A DNA stretch of 64,000 nucleotides from Ziziphus jujuba. Lineage: Eukaryota > Streptophyta > Magnoliopsida > Rosales > Rhamnaceae. The stretch is taken from assembly GCF_031755915.1 (NCBI RefSeq), contig NC_083380.1, positions 30,414,501 through 30,478,500 on the forward strand, written 5' to 3'. Below the pieces are notes generated by a model. That model did no database searches. It saw only the letters and a list, made by a program, of their open reading frames with translations, and was not told where the DNA came from. The translations under genes and the position numbers were made by a program. Positions 13,301 through 25,100 of the stretch are shown piece after piece (positions within the stretch are counted from its first letter, which is position 1; the number at the start of each line of letters is the position of its first letter).

Positions 13301-14300
13301 TACTTTATACGTAAAGTCAGGTTCAAATGATAAAAAATTAATTGTTTCTCTATATATTAATGACTTGTTTGTTACAGAAGGAGATTCACAAAGTGTGTTG
13401 GAGTTTAAATTTGAAATGCAAAAGGTGTTTGAAATGTCAGATTTGGGATTGAGGAACTATTTTCTTAGCATGTAAATATGTCAATCTATTCATGGCATTT
13501 TCTTATCCCAAAAGAAGTATGCTATGGAACTACTCAAAAAATTTGATATGGAATAGTGTAATCCAGTTGATACTCCAATGGTTCACAATCATAAGTTTGA
13601 ACTCGAAGATGGTGCTACCAACATTGAAGTTTCAGTTTATAGAAGCCTTATTGGAAGTTTGCTATATTTATGTGCTTTTAGACCTTACATTATGTTTTCT
13701 GTGAGTTTGCTTTCTAGATTTATGCATGCTTCATCACAGATGCATTATTCTGCAGCTAAAAGAGTACTAAAATACATTAGAGGTTCTATAGATTATGGTG
13801 TCTGGTTTTTGAAGTAAAAAGAAGGCAAGTCAATAGGCTATGTTGATAGTAATTGGGCTAGCAGGATAGAGGATTCAAAGAGTACTTTAGGGTACTTATT
13901 TTCTCTTAGTTCAATTTCATTTTTATGGAGCTCACAAAAAACAAGATTCAGTGACTCAATCCATAGCTGCAGCTGAATATATTACTGCTGCAACTGCTTC
14001 GAATCAAGCTTTATGGCTAAAAAAGTTGTTTGTGGATTTGATGGAAAGGCAAGAAGAAGTTACCATTATATACTGTGGCAACAAGTTTGCAATTTCCATT
14101 ACAGAAAATCCAAGTCAACATCGAAAAACAAAGCATATTCCAGTCAAATACCATGTTGTAGGGGAAGCTGAAAGAAAATGGTGAAGTGCGGCTGGTTCAT
14201 TGCAGATCTTGAGGTCAAGCTTACTGATATTTTGACAAAAACATTACCAAGAAACAGGTTTGAAACATTAAGAGATGATCTTAGTATTTCCAACAAAAGT
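10355..14300 (+). pseudogene. Copia gag-pol polyprotein, decayed
   Basis: Gag starts at ATG 10355 and meets a TAG at codon 24. A CCHC zinc knuckle reads CSHCKKDNHSEKYC at about 11122-11163, followed by a second, variant Cys cluster. Integrase sequence is visible near 11890-12250 (IHSDVYEPM, YDFSRMCWVY), with the conserved 'SPHTPQQNG' zone near 12200-12230. Reverse transcriptase spans about 12830-13480: KWIFRTKLNADG, then LYINDLFV in place of the usual YVDDL box. RNase H follows near 13820-14170 (SIAAAEYI, ALWLKKL). Gag-protease-integrase-RT-RNase H is the Copia order. Frameshifts and stops (for example 10440, 11281, 12196, 13078) rule out a working polyprotein. Confidence 0.88.
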
Positions 14301-14442
14301 ATCAAAGAGAAATGTTAGAGTAATGACAATTTTGTTGCTGTCATTAGTTTATTTTTAATATTTAGTTGGTTTATATTTAGTTTTTTGCTAAAAACACTGT
14401 TGTATTAGGTAGTTAAAGTATAGATTGGATTTTGGCAGTATG

Positions 14443-15918
14443 CAGTGATGAAAATATCGGTATCGACAGAAATGTCGAGGGTATGATTTCATAGAAATAT
14501 CAATGAAAATGTCGATATTGATAGAAATGTCAATAAAATTACGAAAATTATAAATATTTAATTTATATTATAGATTTTTACATATAAGATAATTAATATA
14601 GTAAAATAATGTAAAAAAAATACAATAATAATAATACAATGATAATAAAATAGATCATAAATATTAAAAATTATTATACGTAAAGAAAATACAATTTGTT
14701 AGCATCAAAGTATAGAAAATTCTTTGATAAATTCAAATATAAACAATAAATGTCAACTATACAAACATTTTATCTTAATTATACTAAGTGGATTATCCAA
14801 CAAGTATATATTTTTTTAATTAAAATAAAAATGAATATTTTTCAATTATATTACAGAAATATTTGTTAGCAAAAAAATTATATTGGAGAAATATTTCCTG
14901 CTTTTTTTACAACAAAAACTAGATTAAAAAAATAGATGGAAATATAAAAGGAAAAAAAAAGTATGAGAAAAAGAAAAACAATTTTCCTTATCAAAATTTT
15001 TATCTTGTTTGGATGTTAATAAAAACACAAACAAACATTTTTTTCTCTTATTTTCAATTTTTTTAAATAAAAATTTGTTTCACTTCTTTTTTTAAATTTA
15101 ATTTCCTATAAAAACAAATTATTTTTTCTCTTTTATTTAAATTTTAAAATTAATTTTGGGATCACAGCCTCCTAGAAATCCCAATTTTTTTTTTATATTT
15201 TAGAAAAAAAAGAAAAAAGAAAAAAGATATACAGAATTAAAAATATATATAAGAAAAAAAAAAAAAAAAAGTACAGGAAAGCAGTGTCTTTTGGAAGCCC
15301 AATTTTTGGCCGTCCCATTGTCGGATCCAAGCGGCTTCATTTACTCCCTCATCGACATGATCAAAACCCCCAATTCGCCTACGAGATCCATCAAGGATGC
15401 TCTCAACGCCCTCTTCAGAATCGCCCTCTACCCTCTGAATCGGAGCTTGCTGATCGAGCTCGGAGCTGTTCCGCCGCTGTTCTCACTCGTTGTGAAGGAT
15501 GGCAGGGTCGGGATCGTTGAGGATGCGACGGCCGTGGTGGCTCAGATCGCTGGGTGCGAGGAGAGAGAGGAGGCGTTCTTGAAGGCTAAAAGTGTTGGGC
15601 TGTGGCGGATTTGCTGGACCCTTCAACGGGTTCGAGCTTGAGGAGGAAGGAGAATGCAGTTTCTGGGCTTCTGAATTTGGGGAGGTGTGGAGGAGAGAAG
15701 GTTGGGAAGGAGGTGAGAGAGGTGGGTTTAAAAGTTGAGGATGGGATTGTGGACGTTGCTGAGAATGGAAGTTCCAAAGGGAAAGGAAAGACTGTGGCTT
15801 TGTTGAAGAGAGAGAGAGAGAGATCAAAATTTCTTTCCCACTCTGTCGTTATCGAGCAACGCCGAAATCCGATATTGTCCCCGACATTTCGCTGAAGTCG
15901 GCGACATTTTCTTCACTG
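14443..15918. mobile_element. Non-autonomous hAT transposon carrying a host gene fragment
   Basis: The 1476-bp unit begins CAGTGATGAAAAT and ends ATTTTCTTCACTG, imperfect terminal inverted repeats of the CAnnG type. It is flanked by GCAGTATG at 14435-14442 and 15919-15926, an exact 8-bp duplication typical of hAT. Motifs like AATGTCG and ATATCG recur near both ends, resembling subterminal repeats. No transposase is present. The left half (14520-15280) is very AT-rich. The right half holds a GC-rich ARM-repeat coding fragment. It lies inside a Copia 3' LTR. Confidence 0.85.
15284..15830 (+). pseudogene. ARM-repeat protein fragment captured by the hAT element
   Basis: Frame one (about 15291-15600, no ATG at its beginning) reads EAQFLAVPLSDPSG, then SIKDALNALFRIALYP, then LIELGAVPPLFSLV and EDATAVVAQIAGCEE. 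Frame two continues from about 15602 with ADLLDPSTGSSLRRKENAV and SGLLNLGRCGGEKV. These are armadillo-repeat helices like those in plant U-box (PUB) E3 ligases and ARM-only proteins; no U-box is present. A one-base loss near 15595-15600 breaks the frame. The fragment is much richer in GC than its surroundings, which supports capture of a foreign exon. The parent gene is not in this window. Confidence 0.7.
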
Positions 15919-16381
15919 GCAGTATGATTACTGCAGTGTTAGATGAAAATTAGGTCGATTACTGTGGCAAGTTTGTGTTTATATGTTTTCTGTCCATGAA
16001 TGAATGCAGAGCAGTTTTCACACCAAATTAAGCTCCATTTTTCCTCTTTTTCATTTTTGCTGTCTTTTTGTTTTAAATCCTACATTGCATTTACTCCTTG
16101 AGGTTTCCATTGTAAAACCTTGGGATAACTGAATTCGTAAGCAGAAGCAGACTTGCTACTGAGAATGCTTTTCTTGAATGCTGCAAGGCAAATCTCTCAT
16201 CATCATGGCGAGATGGCTGAAAAGAAGTAGAAGATTCAGCAACCACATCTCCAACAACTAATGTTTCATGAACAAGGAAAAAAACAACAATGATAACCCC
16301 ATAATGCTTTTATTTATTTATTTATTTATTTATTTATTTTCTCTCTTACTTAAGTATTGAGGTTCAAGTAATTAAAGAGCT

Positions 16382-16392
16382 TCTTATATAGA
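16382..16392 (-). promoter_or_regulatory. TATA box of the Copia-split RLP
   Basis: Minus-strand CTCTATATAAG lies about 80 bp upstream of the ATG at 16302. The same box, at similar distance, precedes the RLPs starting at 30168 and 43532, so it is an ancestral RLP promoter element. Confidence 0.6.
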
Positions 16393-16589
16393 GGAGCATG
16401 GAAGCTTCCTATATTTATACAGTCTAATCAATAAAAATTATACAATTATATCCTTTTGAAACTTTGAGCAAAATATGATCTCCTTCCTTTAATTAAAAAA
16501 TAAAAATAAAATAAGAGAGACAAATTATCCATAAATTAAATTGAGCGTTTTTGTTATATTTTAAAATGAGTTTGGCGTTTCACCGTTGG

Positions 16590-17480
16590 CTGGGACAATA
16601 TATGAACTTGTAATCTGGCCCAGTGAATAATTTCTCATGAAATGAACACTTAATATTTTTTAGTTCAGCTCATTACAAATAGTCAATACTAGTAAGTCAT
16701 CACTGAAGGCTACTATTAGTAGTAAACCATCGGGAAGTTTAAAATATCCAAAATTTTGTGGAAATTTTTATTTTTTAAAAAAATCGAAATAAAATAAATT
16801 TTTTTAATTTTTTATTAATATTTGATATTTTTTAATATTTTTATAAAAATTTTGTTATTTTAAATTTTTAATATTTTTGTCGATAACGATTTTTTTTTGA
16901 ATCTTTTCTATTTCTATTTATTGTTTACAAAAATAGTCATTACTAGTCGAGTCATCTCTGGAGGCTACAAAATGCCACTACATTTATATGTCCTATTAAG
17001 AATTCAACCAAATTAATTATAAAAAAAATATATTTTAACCATTTTATGAACTATTGAGACTTTAACCAATTTAATACTACCAGAACAAAAAGACTTTAAC
17101 CAATTTAATATCTCCTCCCAAAACACAGAAACAATTAAAAAAGAAATAGATACAAAGACTGACAGAGACTTACCTCCAAAGACTTCACCGTCCAACCATG
17201 TTTCGGTCTTCCATTTTGGATAGGATAGAATAGAAGTGTTTCATTGATTGGCAAAGGATTTAATGATGAGATCTTGCAGTTCCTTATAATATTGCACCAG
17301 AGTATCCAGCTTTTACCATATCAAAGGCCAACAATACTTAAGTATATAAGAAAGAATACAAGCTCTTGTTTGGAAGAGTGATATGGCTTCCAAAGTGAAC
17401 CAAGAATATTCCTGAAACTCAATGAAAACAGTGATAAAACTATGATAATTAACCACTAATTTGATAACGGTTATGTTTTT
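16590..17480. repeat. Inverted duplicon, partner of 38690-39245
   Basis: The segment reads in reverse against 38690-39245. For example 'cagagacttacctccaaagacttcaccgtccaacc' here is the reverse complement of bases near 38965-39005. The AT-rich insert at about 16745-16920 has no counterpart at 39 kb. No coding function is recognised. The phrase resembling 'ccaaccatgtttcggtcttccatttt' also links it to the short repeat family at 58260-58590. Confidence 0.6.
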
Positions 17481-17489
17481 GGTTTTCCG

Positions 17490-18825
17490 TTTGTGGTTCT
17501 CGCTTGATAGAATTTATCAAAGCAACATTTCCAAATGGTTGGTTTAGTATAATGCTTAAGAACTTACAATTTCACAGCCAATTCGTTTATGTGATACTGA
17601 CTTTGAGCAGACTGAATCATGGAAACTCAATCCACTTTTGGGCTTCAGCACAGGAAAAAAAAAAAAAAAAAATGGAAACTTTCTGGCTTACAAATTCCTG
17701 CTAGTATAAGATATCCCTTTTGCACATTGCAAACTGATCAAAGAACTAATAGTGACAATCCCATGAAAATTAAGGTTCATTGGAAGAGATGCATCAAAAC
17801 TTCCACAAGTCATTGTTTGTAAGTTTTGCAATAAAGAATGTAAATATTAAAGGCTTTACTTTGTTGACTTGAAGTGTACGTATATATACAGGAAAGCTGA
17901 CCACACCATCCCCCTATTCATCCTTATCTAAAGCTAATACCAATATCACTATAGCTAACATCAATATAGGATAGGTTGTTTATCTAACCGAATTACAATT
18001 GTGTTACCCCTTTGGTATTATCTAGTGACACACCAGGTTGGATAATTGTTGATCTATCATTGTTCATCAAAGTCTGTAAACTATAAACGTCTGTAGTAAG
18101 CAAATCTATGAATAAGAATTCCTTATTGGTAGAATTAAGCAGAATATTTTTCTTATCTTGGATGCCTTCTAATCAGTGTTGGTATATTATGATAATTAAA
18201 CATACAACATGGAATATATTATGCCTCTTGTCAATTAATAAACCTCTCTGTTTCTTGCCTTTAGTCAACAAAAAAGAAGTGTAGCTTGGCTTCCATTGCA
18301 TTAACATACTTCCCTTTATTTTTGCTATTTTTGTGGGTTTTGATCAAGTCCTACGAAAATTTTCAAAATATTGAAATAATAAATTAAAGCTATGGTTATA
18401 TTCTACCAGGTTTAGTCAATTCCAAGCCATTATCATTTTCACCTAGGGAAATTCATAGTTAGTACATACAATTCAAAGAAGATGAAGCATATCAAATTCC
18501 AAGCAGTAGATAACATGATATTTAAGATAGAACAAAAGAAAACAAGCATAGCAGCTCACTTATGTTTATGTACAACAGCAGAGATAGTTGAAAATAAAAA
18601 GTAGGACAACAAAAAAAAAAAAAAAACAAAAAAACAAAAAAAAAAAAAAAAGGTCTGGACTAAGTTTACAACAACATCATATGTACATAGGATCTTTGAC
18701 CAATATACATACATATATATATATATATATATACATATATATTTGTACATAGGAGTTGAAAAAGAAAAAGAAAACCAACAACATACAATGCAGAGATAGT
18801 TCCATAGCCTTGGAAGTTCTTCAAT
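17490..18825. repeat. RLP 3'-flank duplicon, copy 1
   Basis: About 1.3 kb of non-coding DNA that lies downstream of RLP C-termini in this cluster. It recurs at 39690-40710 and, in part, at 44330-44960, in the same orientation. It includes conserved phrases around 'tgaatcatggaaactcaatcc' (about 17612) and the TA microsatellite near 18713-18740. No gene is seen in it. Confidence 0.65.
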
Positions 18826-19110
18826 TTCTTTGATGTCTTCTTCGCCTTCTCCTTTTGCATTGCAATTTAAACAATATTCATGCCTCCTCATGATCACAAT
18901 GTCATCAAGAGCTACTCCAGCAACCAGCACTCTAATGAATCCTATCAACAAATTTCCAATCTAATTTTAATAAAGACTTTGAATCATCATTTTCTGCAAA
19001 AACTGAAGGAGGCAGTGACGAGGCCTCTGTATCACCACATTTCTTAAACAATGGATCTCCACACAATCCTGGGTTTCCCTCAAATGAACTGCTCTCAAAT
19101 CAAAAATTCT
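18826..19110 (-). pseudogene. RLP C-terminal fragment
   Basis: On the minus strand this encodes the end of a Cf-type RLP: FEGNPGLCGDPL-like cap, an acidic stretch, the membrane helix, RHE in place of RHG, and a basic tail. The LRRs are absent: upstream of the cap (about 19100) the sequence turns into the downstream flank of another RLP. It is frameshifted within the acidic-to-membrane region. About 95 codons remain of the usual about 950. It is a duplication remnant. Confidence 0.75.
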
Positions 19111-19752
19111 ACAGGTCATTGCTCATCAATGTTGGTAAACTGTAAACATATATGTGCTATCAAACATCATAAATGAGAATTCATCATTGGCAGAATACTG
19201 TTGCTTATCATGCTTTCTAGTCAAAGTTGGTATAATATGCTAATTAACATGGAATACATATTTCCTCTTGTCAATTAATCAACCTCTCTGTTTCTTGCCT
19301 CAACTCTGTTTTCTTTAGAGAAAGAAATTTTGCTTGGCCGCCATTGCATTAATAGATATTTTGTGGGTTCTATGCAAGTCTTATGAGAATTTTTTAAAAT
19401 ATTGAAATAATAGATTAAAGCTACAGTTTTATTCTACCAGGTTTAGTCAATTGTTAGCCATTTTTATTTTCATCTCAAGAGATGCATAGTTAGTACATGA
19501 AATTACAAGAAGGTTGAAGAAACCATATTTCGAGCAGTAGATAGCATAATGTTGTAGAAGAAAAGAAAACAAGCATAGCAGCTCACTTGTTTATGTACAA
19601 CAACAGAAATGGTTGAAAATGAAAAGAAGTCGAAATAAAAAAGCTAGACAAAGTTTACAGCAACAGAATATATACATGGGAGTTGAAAAAGAAAAACAAA
19701 CCTAACAACAACCAGGCCAGAGCAGAGATAGTTCCTCATCCATGTAAGCTCT
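19106..19752. other. 3' flank of the 19.75-kb RLP, no gene
   Basis: This AT-rich stretch is collinear with parts of 18055-18825 and 40000-40710, the shared RLP downstream flank. No independent gene or RNA is seen. Confidence 0.6.
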
Positions 19753-22103
19753 TCAGTTTCTTGAATAGCTCCTTCGCCTTCTCCTTTTGCATTGCATCTT
19801 AACCAACCATCCATGCCTCCTTATTATCACAATGTCGGCAAGAACCACTCCAACAACTAGCCCACTTATGTATCCTATTAACACAAATTTCCAATCCAAT
19901 TTGAATACAGATTCTGAATCATCATTTTCTTCAAAAACTGAAGGAGGCGGTGATGAGGTCTCTAAATCACCACATTTCTTAGACAATGGATCACCACACA
20001 ATCCTGGGTTTCCCTCAAACGAACTGCTGTCAAATGCACTGAATTGTTTCCCTTGAGGTATAGGCCCTGTAAGCATGTTATGCGATACATTGAAGCTTCC
20101 AAGGAATCCAAGTTGCTTGAGCTGTTGAGGAATCTCTCCGGAAAGATTGTTTTGAGAAAGGTCCAATGATTCGAGTTCCGTTAAATTCCCCAAAGAAGAT
20201 GGGATGCAACCAGTGAGCATGTTGTTCGAGAGATTTAAGGAGTGAAGGGACATTAGATTCCCAAAAAGTATAGAAATCTCTCCTTCAAATTTATTGCTTG
20301 ACATATCAATAAAAGCAAAGATAGCTTGGATGGCTCCATAGTATCTATTGACCCCTTTGGTTGTAATTCTGATTGCATAACGAGTTACAACTTCATAGCG
20401 ATAAGTGTTTGAAATAGTAATATTCAACAGCACACTCAAATACATAAAAGGATCGGGATCGATGGCCTTCATGACATTCCAACTAGAAACGTAATGAGAT
20501 GGCAACTCACCTGTGAAATTATTGAAAGAGATATCAAGCACTTGCAACTTGGGGAACCCAATGTAACTTTCAGGTTTCTCAATTACACCATAGAACCCGT
20601 TGTGTTGTAGTATGAGAAGCTTCAAGAATGGAAGGGACCCTAACCAAGATGGAAAAACATCACTCAGTTGATTGTTGGAGACAACAATACCTTGAAGCAT
20701 CTTACAGTTGGACAATGATCGTGGTAGCTTCCCTTGCAACTTATTATAACTGACATCAATAATTCTCATCGTGCTTTCATTGTTGCTGCATATTTCAGGA
20801 ATGAAGCCATGAAAAGAGTTGTTTCGTAAGCTCAAAATATACAAAGTACTACTTAAGTTTCCCAAACATTCTGGAATCTTCCCATCCAATGTGTTATCAG
20901 ACAAATCAAGGCTGTAAGGAGAACTCATATTGCAGAACATATCTGAGACTTCTCCACTTAGTAGGTTATTTGACACGTTATAATACACGACAGATGGTGG
21001 AGGAACCGGTAGTGTTCCTCGCAACATGTTAAATGAAACACGAAATAAACGTAAGTTAACCCATGGAATAACTGCAGGCAGATAGCCCTTCAGGAAGTTG
21101 TCAGCAATGTTGAAGGCGACCAAAGTGTCTATGCTTGTATTCCACATCCATTTAGGTATTTCACAACAGATCTTGTTATCAGGAATTGACAACCACTCCA
21201 GCTCAGTTTGATGCCTAATAAAATACGGGAATTCATGTAAGTTGCATGATTTGAATCCCACATACTTGAACTTTGAACTTGTTGCATTTATGTTTCCCTT
21301 CCTAAAAAGTAGCGACAAATTATTTTCACCAAGGTTTAGGTATGAAAGACTTTTCATACTTAAAAACATGTCGACTTCCAAAGTTCCATTTAATTTGTTA
21401 GTCTTCAGATAAAGAGTTTCAAGATCCATGAGGTTAGATAATGATTGTGGAACAAGACCATGCAACTGGTTATATGAAAATTCTAAGAACTTTAAATGAG
21501 TAAGGTTTCCTAGCCAAGATGGGATTGGACCACATATTTGGTTATCATGAAGATCTAATACTGTGAGGTGGGTAAGATTTTGAAGAGAAGATGGAATTTG
21601 ACCACTAAAGTTGTTAACCCCAAGATTTAGATAAGTAAGTTTGTTAAGCTTGCCTAGTGAAGAGGGAAAAGGTCCTGAGAAATCGCAGGAATCAACAGCT
21701 AATATATCCAATGAATCAAGCATTTGGATTGAAGAAGGTAAGCTTCCAGAAAACCCACTTCCATCAAGTCTCAATTCTTTAAGTGGACTCCTATGGTGGA
21801 ATTCAGGAAAATAACCCTTGAGATTGCCATTGGAGCTTACATCTAGAATTCTTAAATTTGGCAATTGAAAAATGGCTGCAGGGAATTCACCTTGCAGCCC
21901 ACAATCATGAAGAATTATAGATGTCAAAGAAGTAAAATTAGAAAGAAAATCGGGTACTCTGGACGATATATCTACTTCACTGAGATCAAGTACTTCTAAA
22001 CTGGTTAGATTTTGTAGTAGGCTACCTAAATTAGGACTTTTAAGTTTCGAAAATATTAACTCAACATTTTCATTATAATTGAAAGACAAGTCAAGATCAT
22101 TCA
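19753..22103 (-). CDS. Receptor-like protein, 5'-truncated (probable pseudogene)
   Basis: A long open frame encodes about 781 RLP residues corresponding to residue about 168 to the end of the intact paralogue at 27322-30168. It holds about 20 plant LRRs (xLxxLDLSxNxxxGxIP), a non-LRR island near the YAIRITTKGVNRYYG segment, the last four LRRs, the GNPGLCGDPLSKKC cap, an acidic segment, a membrane helix (VLIGYISGLVVGVVLA) and a basic tail. The signal peptide, LRR N-cap and first LRRs are gone. The frame runs on at its 5' end into foldback repeat DNA (to 22188), where the only candidate start is TTG. The first ATG lies well inside the LRRs. Without a signal peptide the product could not reach the plasma membrane. 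Cf-type RLPs normally signal through SOBIR1 and BAK1. Confidence 0.85.
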
Positions 22104-25100
22104 AAATATTTTCGAAAATATTTTCGTTTTTTAATTCCTTTATATTTTTGTAAGTATCATTCAAAATAATAAAATTCAAACTTAACAAAAAAAATTGAAA
22201 ACCAATTTAAAATTATAAAATTGAAAAGATAATAAAAAAAAAATTGGAAGACCAAAGCCATGCTATTACATCCCAGCAGTGATGGCTTTGGTCTCCCAAT
22301 TTTTTATTATTTTCTTTTTTTTTATTTTTTTAATTCTTTTATAATTTTTTTTTATATTTTTGCAAATATTATTCAAAATAATAAAATTCAAACTTAACAA
22401 AAAAAAAATTGAGGACCAATTGAAAATTACAAAATTAAAAAGATAAAAATATATATATATATATATTGGGGGACCAAAGTCAATGCTATTACATCCCAGC
22501 AATGTTGACTTTGATCCCACAATTTTTGAAATTTTTTATTATTTTCTTTTTAATTTTTTTAATTCCTTGGTAATTTTTTAATATTTTTATAAGTATTATT
22601 CAAAATAATAAAATTCAAACTTAACAAAAAAATTGAGGACCAATTGAAAATACAAAATTGAAAATAATAAAAAAATTAAAAAAATTAGGGAACCAAAGCT
22701 AACACTTTTACATCCTAAAAGCCTTGACTTTGGTCCCCTAATTTTTAATTTTTTTTTTATTTTCTTTTTTTAATTCCTTTGATGAAAATTGGACAAAAAA
22801 AAGAGGAAAAAACTTTTGATGAAAATATAATAGTGAACAAAAAAAGATGGGTAAAAAAAAAAAAAAAGAGGGCTTCTCTTTAAAATTGGACCAAACAAAA
22901 AGAGGAAATTTTTTTTGATGAAAATATAATAATGAAAAAAATTAAAGAGGGTTTGTGTTTAAAATTGGACTAGAAAATAAAAAAAAAGAAGAAGGAAAAA
23001 ATGTTACCAAAGGGAGCAAAGCCGACGCTTGTTCTGAAAATAGCATCGGCTTTGATCCCTTTTGTAACAGTTTTTTTTCTTCCAATTTTTTCTTCTTTTC
23101 TAGTCCAATTTTAAACACGAACCCTTTTTTTTTTCTTTTTTGTTCATTATCATATTTTCATCAAAAAAAAATTTCTTTTTTTTTTTCCGTCCAATTTTGA
23201 GGACAAACCCTCTTTTTTTTGGTTCATTATCATATTTTCATCAAAAGTTTTTTTTTTCCTCTTTCTTTTGTCCAATTTTAAACACAAATCCCTTTTCTTT
23301 TCCTTTTTTTTTTTTTGTTCATTATCATATTTTCATCAAAGAAATAAAAAAAAAATAAAAAATTTAAAAAATTGGAAGACCAAAGCCAAGGCTTTTAGGA
23401 TGTAAAAGTATTGGTCTTGGTCCCCCAATTTTATTTTTGTTATTTTTTCAATTTTGTAATTTTGAATTAGTCCTCAATTTTTTTGTGATGTTTGAATTTT
23501 ATTATTTTGAATGATACTTGTAAAAATATAAAAAAAAAATTACAAAGGAATTAAAAAATAAATAAATAAATGATAAAAAAATTTTAAAAAATTGCATATC
23601 AAAGCCAACACTACTGGCATGTAATAGCGTTGGTTTTGGCCTCCCAATTTTTTTTATTATCATTTCAATTTTGTAATTATCAATTGGTCCTCAATTTTTT
23701 TGTTAAGTTTGAATTTTATTATTTTGAATGATACTTATAAAAATATAAAAAAAATTACAAAGGAATTGAAAAAAGAAAATAATAAAAAAATTTTAAAAAT
23801 TGGGGGACGAAAGCCAACGTTGCTTGGATGTAATAGCATTGGCTTTGGTCCTTCAATTTTTTTTTATTATCTTTTCAATTTTATAATTATCAATTAGTCC
23901 TCAATTTTTTTGTTAAGTTTGAATTTTATTATTTTAAATGATACTTATAAAAATATAAAAAAATTACAAAGGAATTAAAAAAATATAATAAAAAATTTTA
24001 AAAAATTAGGGGACCAAAGCCAATGCTTTTAATTTTTCCCCCAATATTTTTTTGTTATCTTTTCAATTTTGTAATTTTCAATTGGTCTTCAATTTTTTTT
24101 TGTAAAGTTTGAATTTTATTATTTTAAATGATACTTGCAAGAATATAAAAAAAAATTATAAAGGAATTAAAAAAAAGAAAATAAAAAAGAAAATAATAAA
24201 AAAAATTTAAAAAAATTGGGAGACCAAAGCCAACGATGCTGGGATGTATTAGCGTTGGCTTTGGTCCTCCAATTTAATTTTTATTATCTTTTCAATTTTA
24301 TAATTATCAATTGGTCCTCAATTTTTTTTTATTATGTTTGAATTTTGTTATTTTAAATAATACTTCCAAAAATATAAAAAAATTACAAAGGAATTAAAAA
24401 AATAATAATAATAAAAAATTTAAAAAAATTGGGGGACCAAAGCCAATGCTGCTGAAATGTAATAGCATTGGCTTTGGTCTCCTGATTTCTTTTATTATCT
24501 TTTCAATTTTGTAATTATCAATTGGTTCTCAAATTTTTTGCTAAGTTTGAATTTTATTATTTTGAGTGACACTTGTAAAAATATAAAAAAATAACAAAGG
24601 AATTAAAAAAATAGAATATAAAATTTAAAAAAATTGGGAAACCAAAGCCAATACTTTTAATTTTTCCCCCAATATTTTTTTGTTATCTTTTCAATTTTGT
24701 AATTTTCAATTGGTCCTCAATTTTTTTGTAAAGTTTGAATTTTATTATTTTAAATGATACTTACAAAAATATAAAAAAAAAATACAAAGGAATTAAGAAA
24801 AATAAATAAAAAGAAACTAATAAAAAATTAGGGGACCAAAGCCAACACTGCTGGGATGTAATAGCGTTGGCTTTGGTCCCCTATTTTTTTTTATTATCTT
24901 TTCAATTTTGTAATTATCAATTGGTCCTCAATTTTTTTGTTATGTTTGAATTTTATTATTTTGAGTTATTTGTTATGTTTGAATTTTATTATTTTGAATT
25001 ATACTGGCAAAAATATAAAAAAATTACCAAGGAATTAAAAAAAGAAAGTAATACAAAATTTAAAAAAAAAATTGAGGGACCAAAGCCAACGCTGTGATGT

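Larger units (their letters stand above)
9971..16084 (+). mobile_element. Ty1/Copia LTR retrotransposon (interrupted by a hAT element)
   Basis: The 5' LTR is 9971-10260 (TGTTAGAG...ATCCTACA) and the 3' LTR is 14313-14442 plus 15927-16084. Target duplication TTGCA occurs at 9966-9970 and 16085-16089. A primer-binding site for initiator Met tRNA (TGGTATCAGAGC) lies at 10264-10275. Without the nested hAT and its target duplication it is about 4.63 kb with about 290-bp LTRs. Orientation is plus, opposite to the RLP it disrupts. The LTRs differ at a modest number of sites, so the insertion is not brand new, and the coding region is decayed. Confidence 0.92.
14313..16084 (+). repeat. Copia 3' LTR, split by nested hAT
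   Basis: The left part 14313-14442 and the right part 15927-16084 together make about 288 bp that align with the 5' LTR at 9971-10260. The join point GCAGTATG is duplicated around the hAT insertion. The LTR ends at CCTACA, followed by the Copia target repeat TTGCA. Confidence 0.9.
8973..16302 (-). pseudogene. Receptor-like protein (Cf-type LRR-RLP), internally deleted and split by Copia
   Basis: Reading on the minus strand, ATG at 16302-16300 opens a signal-peptide exon (16085-16302). A Copia element (9971-16084) follows, then the LRR N-cap and first LRRs (about 9745-9965), and then directly the last LRRs, acidic segment, membrane span and tail (8973-9740). The middle LRRs are missing, and several frameshifts break 9222-9960. 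The C-terminal frame (8973-9221) is still open: LEWKIVLIGYINGLVVGVV is the membrane helix with GxxxG-like spacing, followed by a basic tail ending in RN. The intact paralogue at 27322-30168 fixes the order. The gene cannot make a full receptor. Confidence 0.8.

Noticed and set aside
18556..18951. 131-codon minus-strand frame rich in Phe and Tyr
   Set aside because: It runs through a poly-A tract and TA microsatellite and reads the RLP tail in the wrong frame; it is a low-complexity artefact.
22955..23358. Phe/Ser-rich plus-strand frames in the foldback centre
   Set aside because: They arise from pyrimidine-rich palindrome DNA; no protein family fits.
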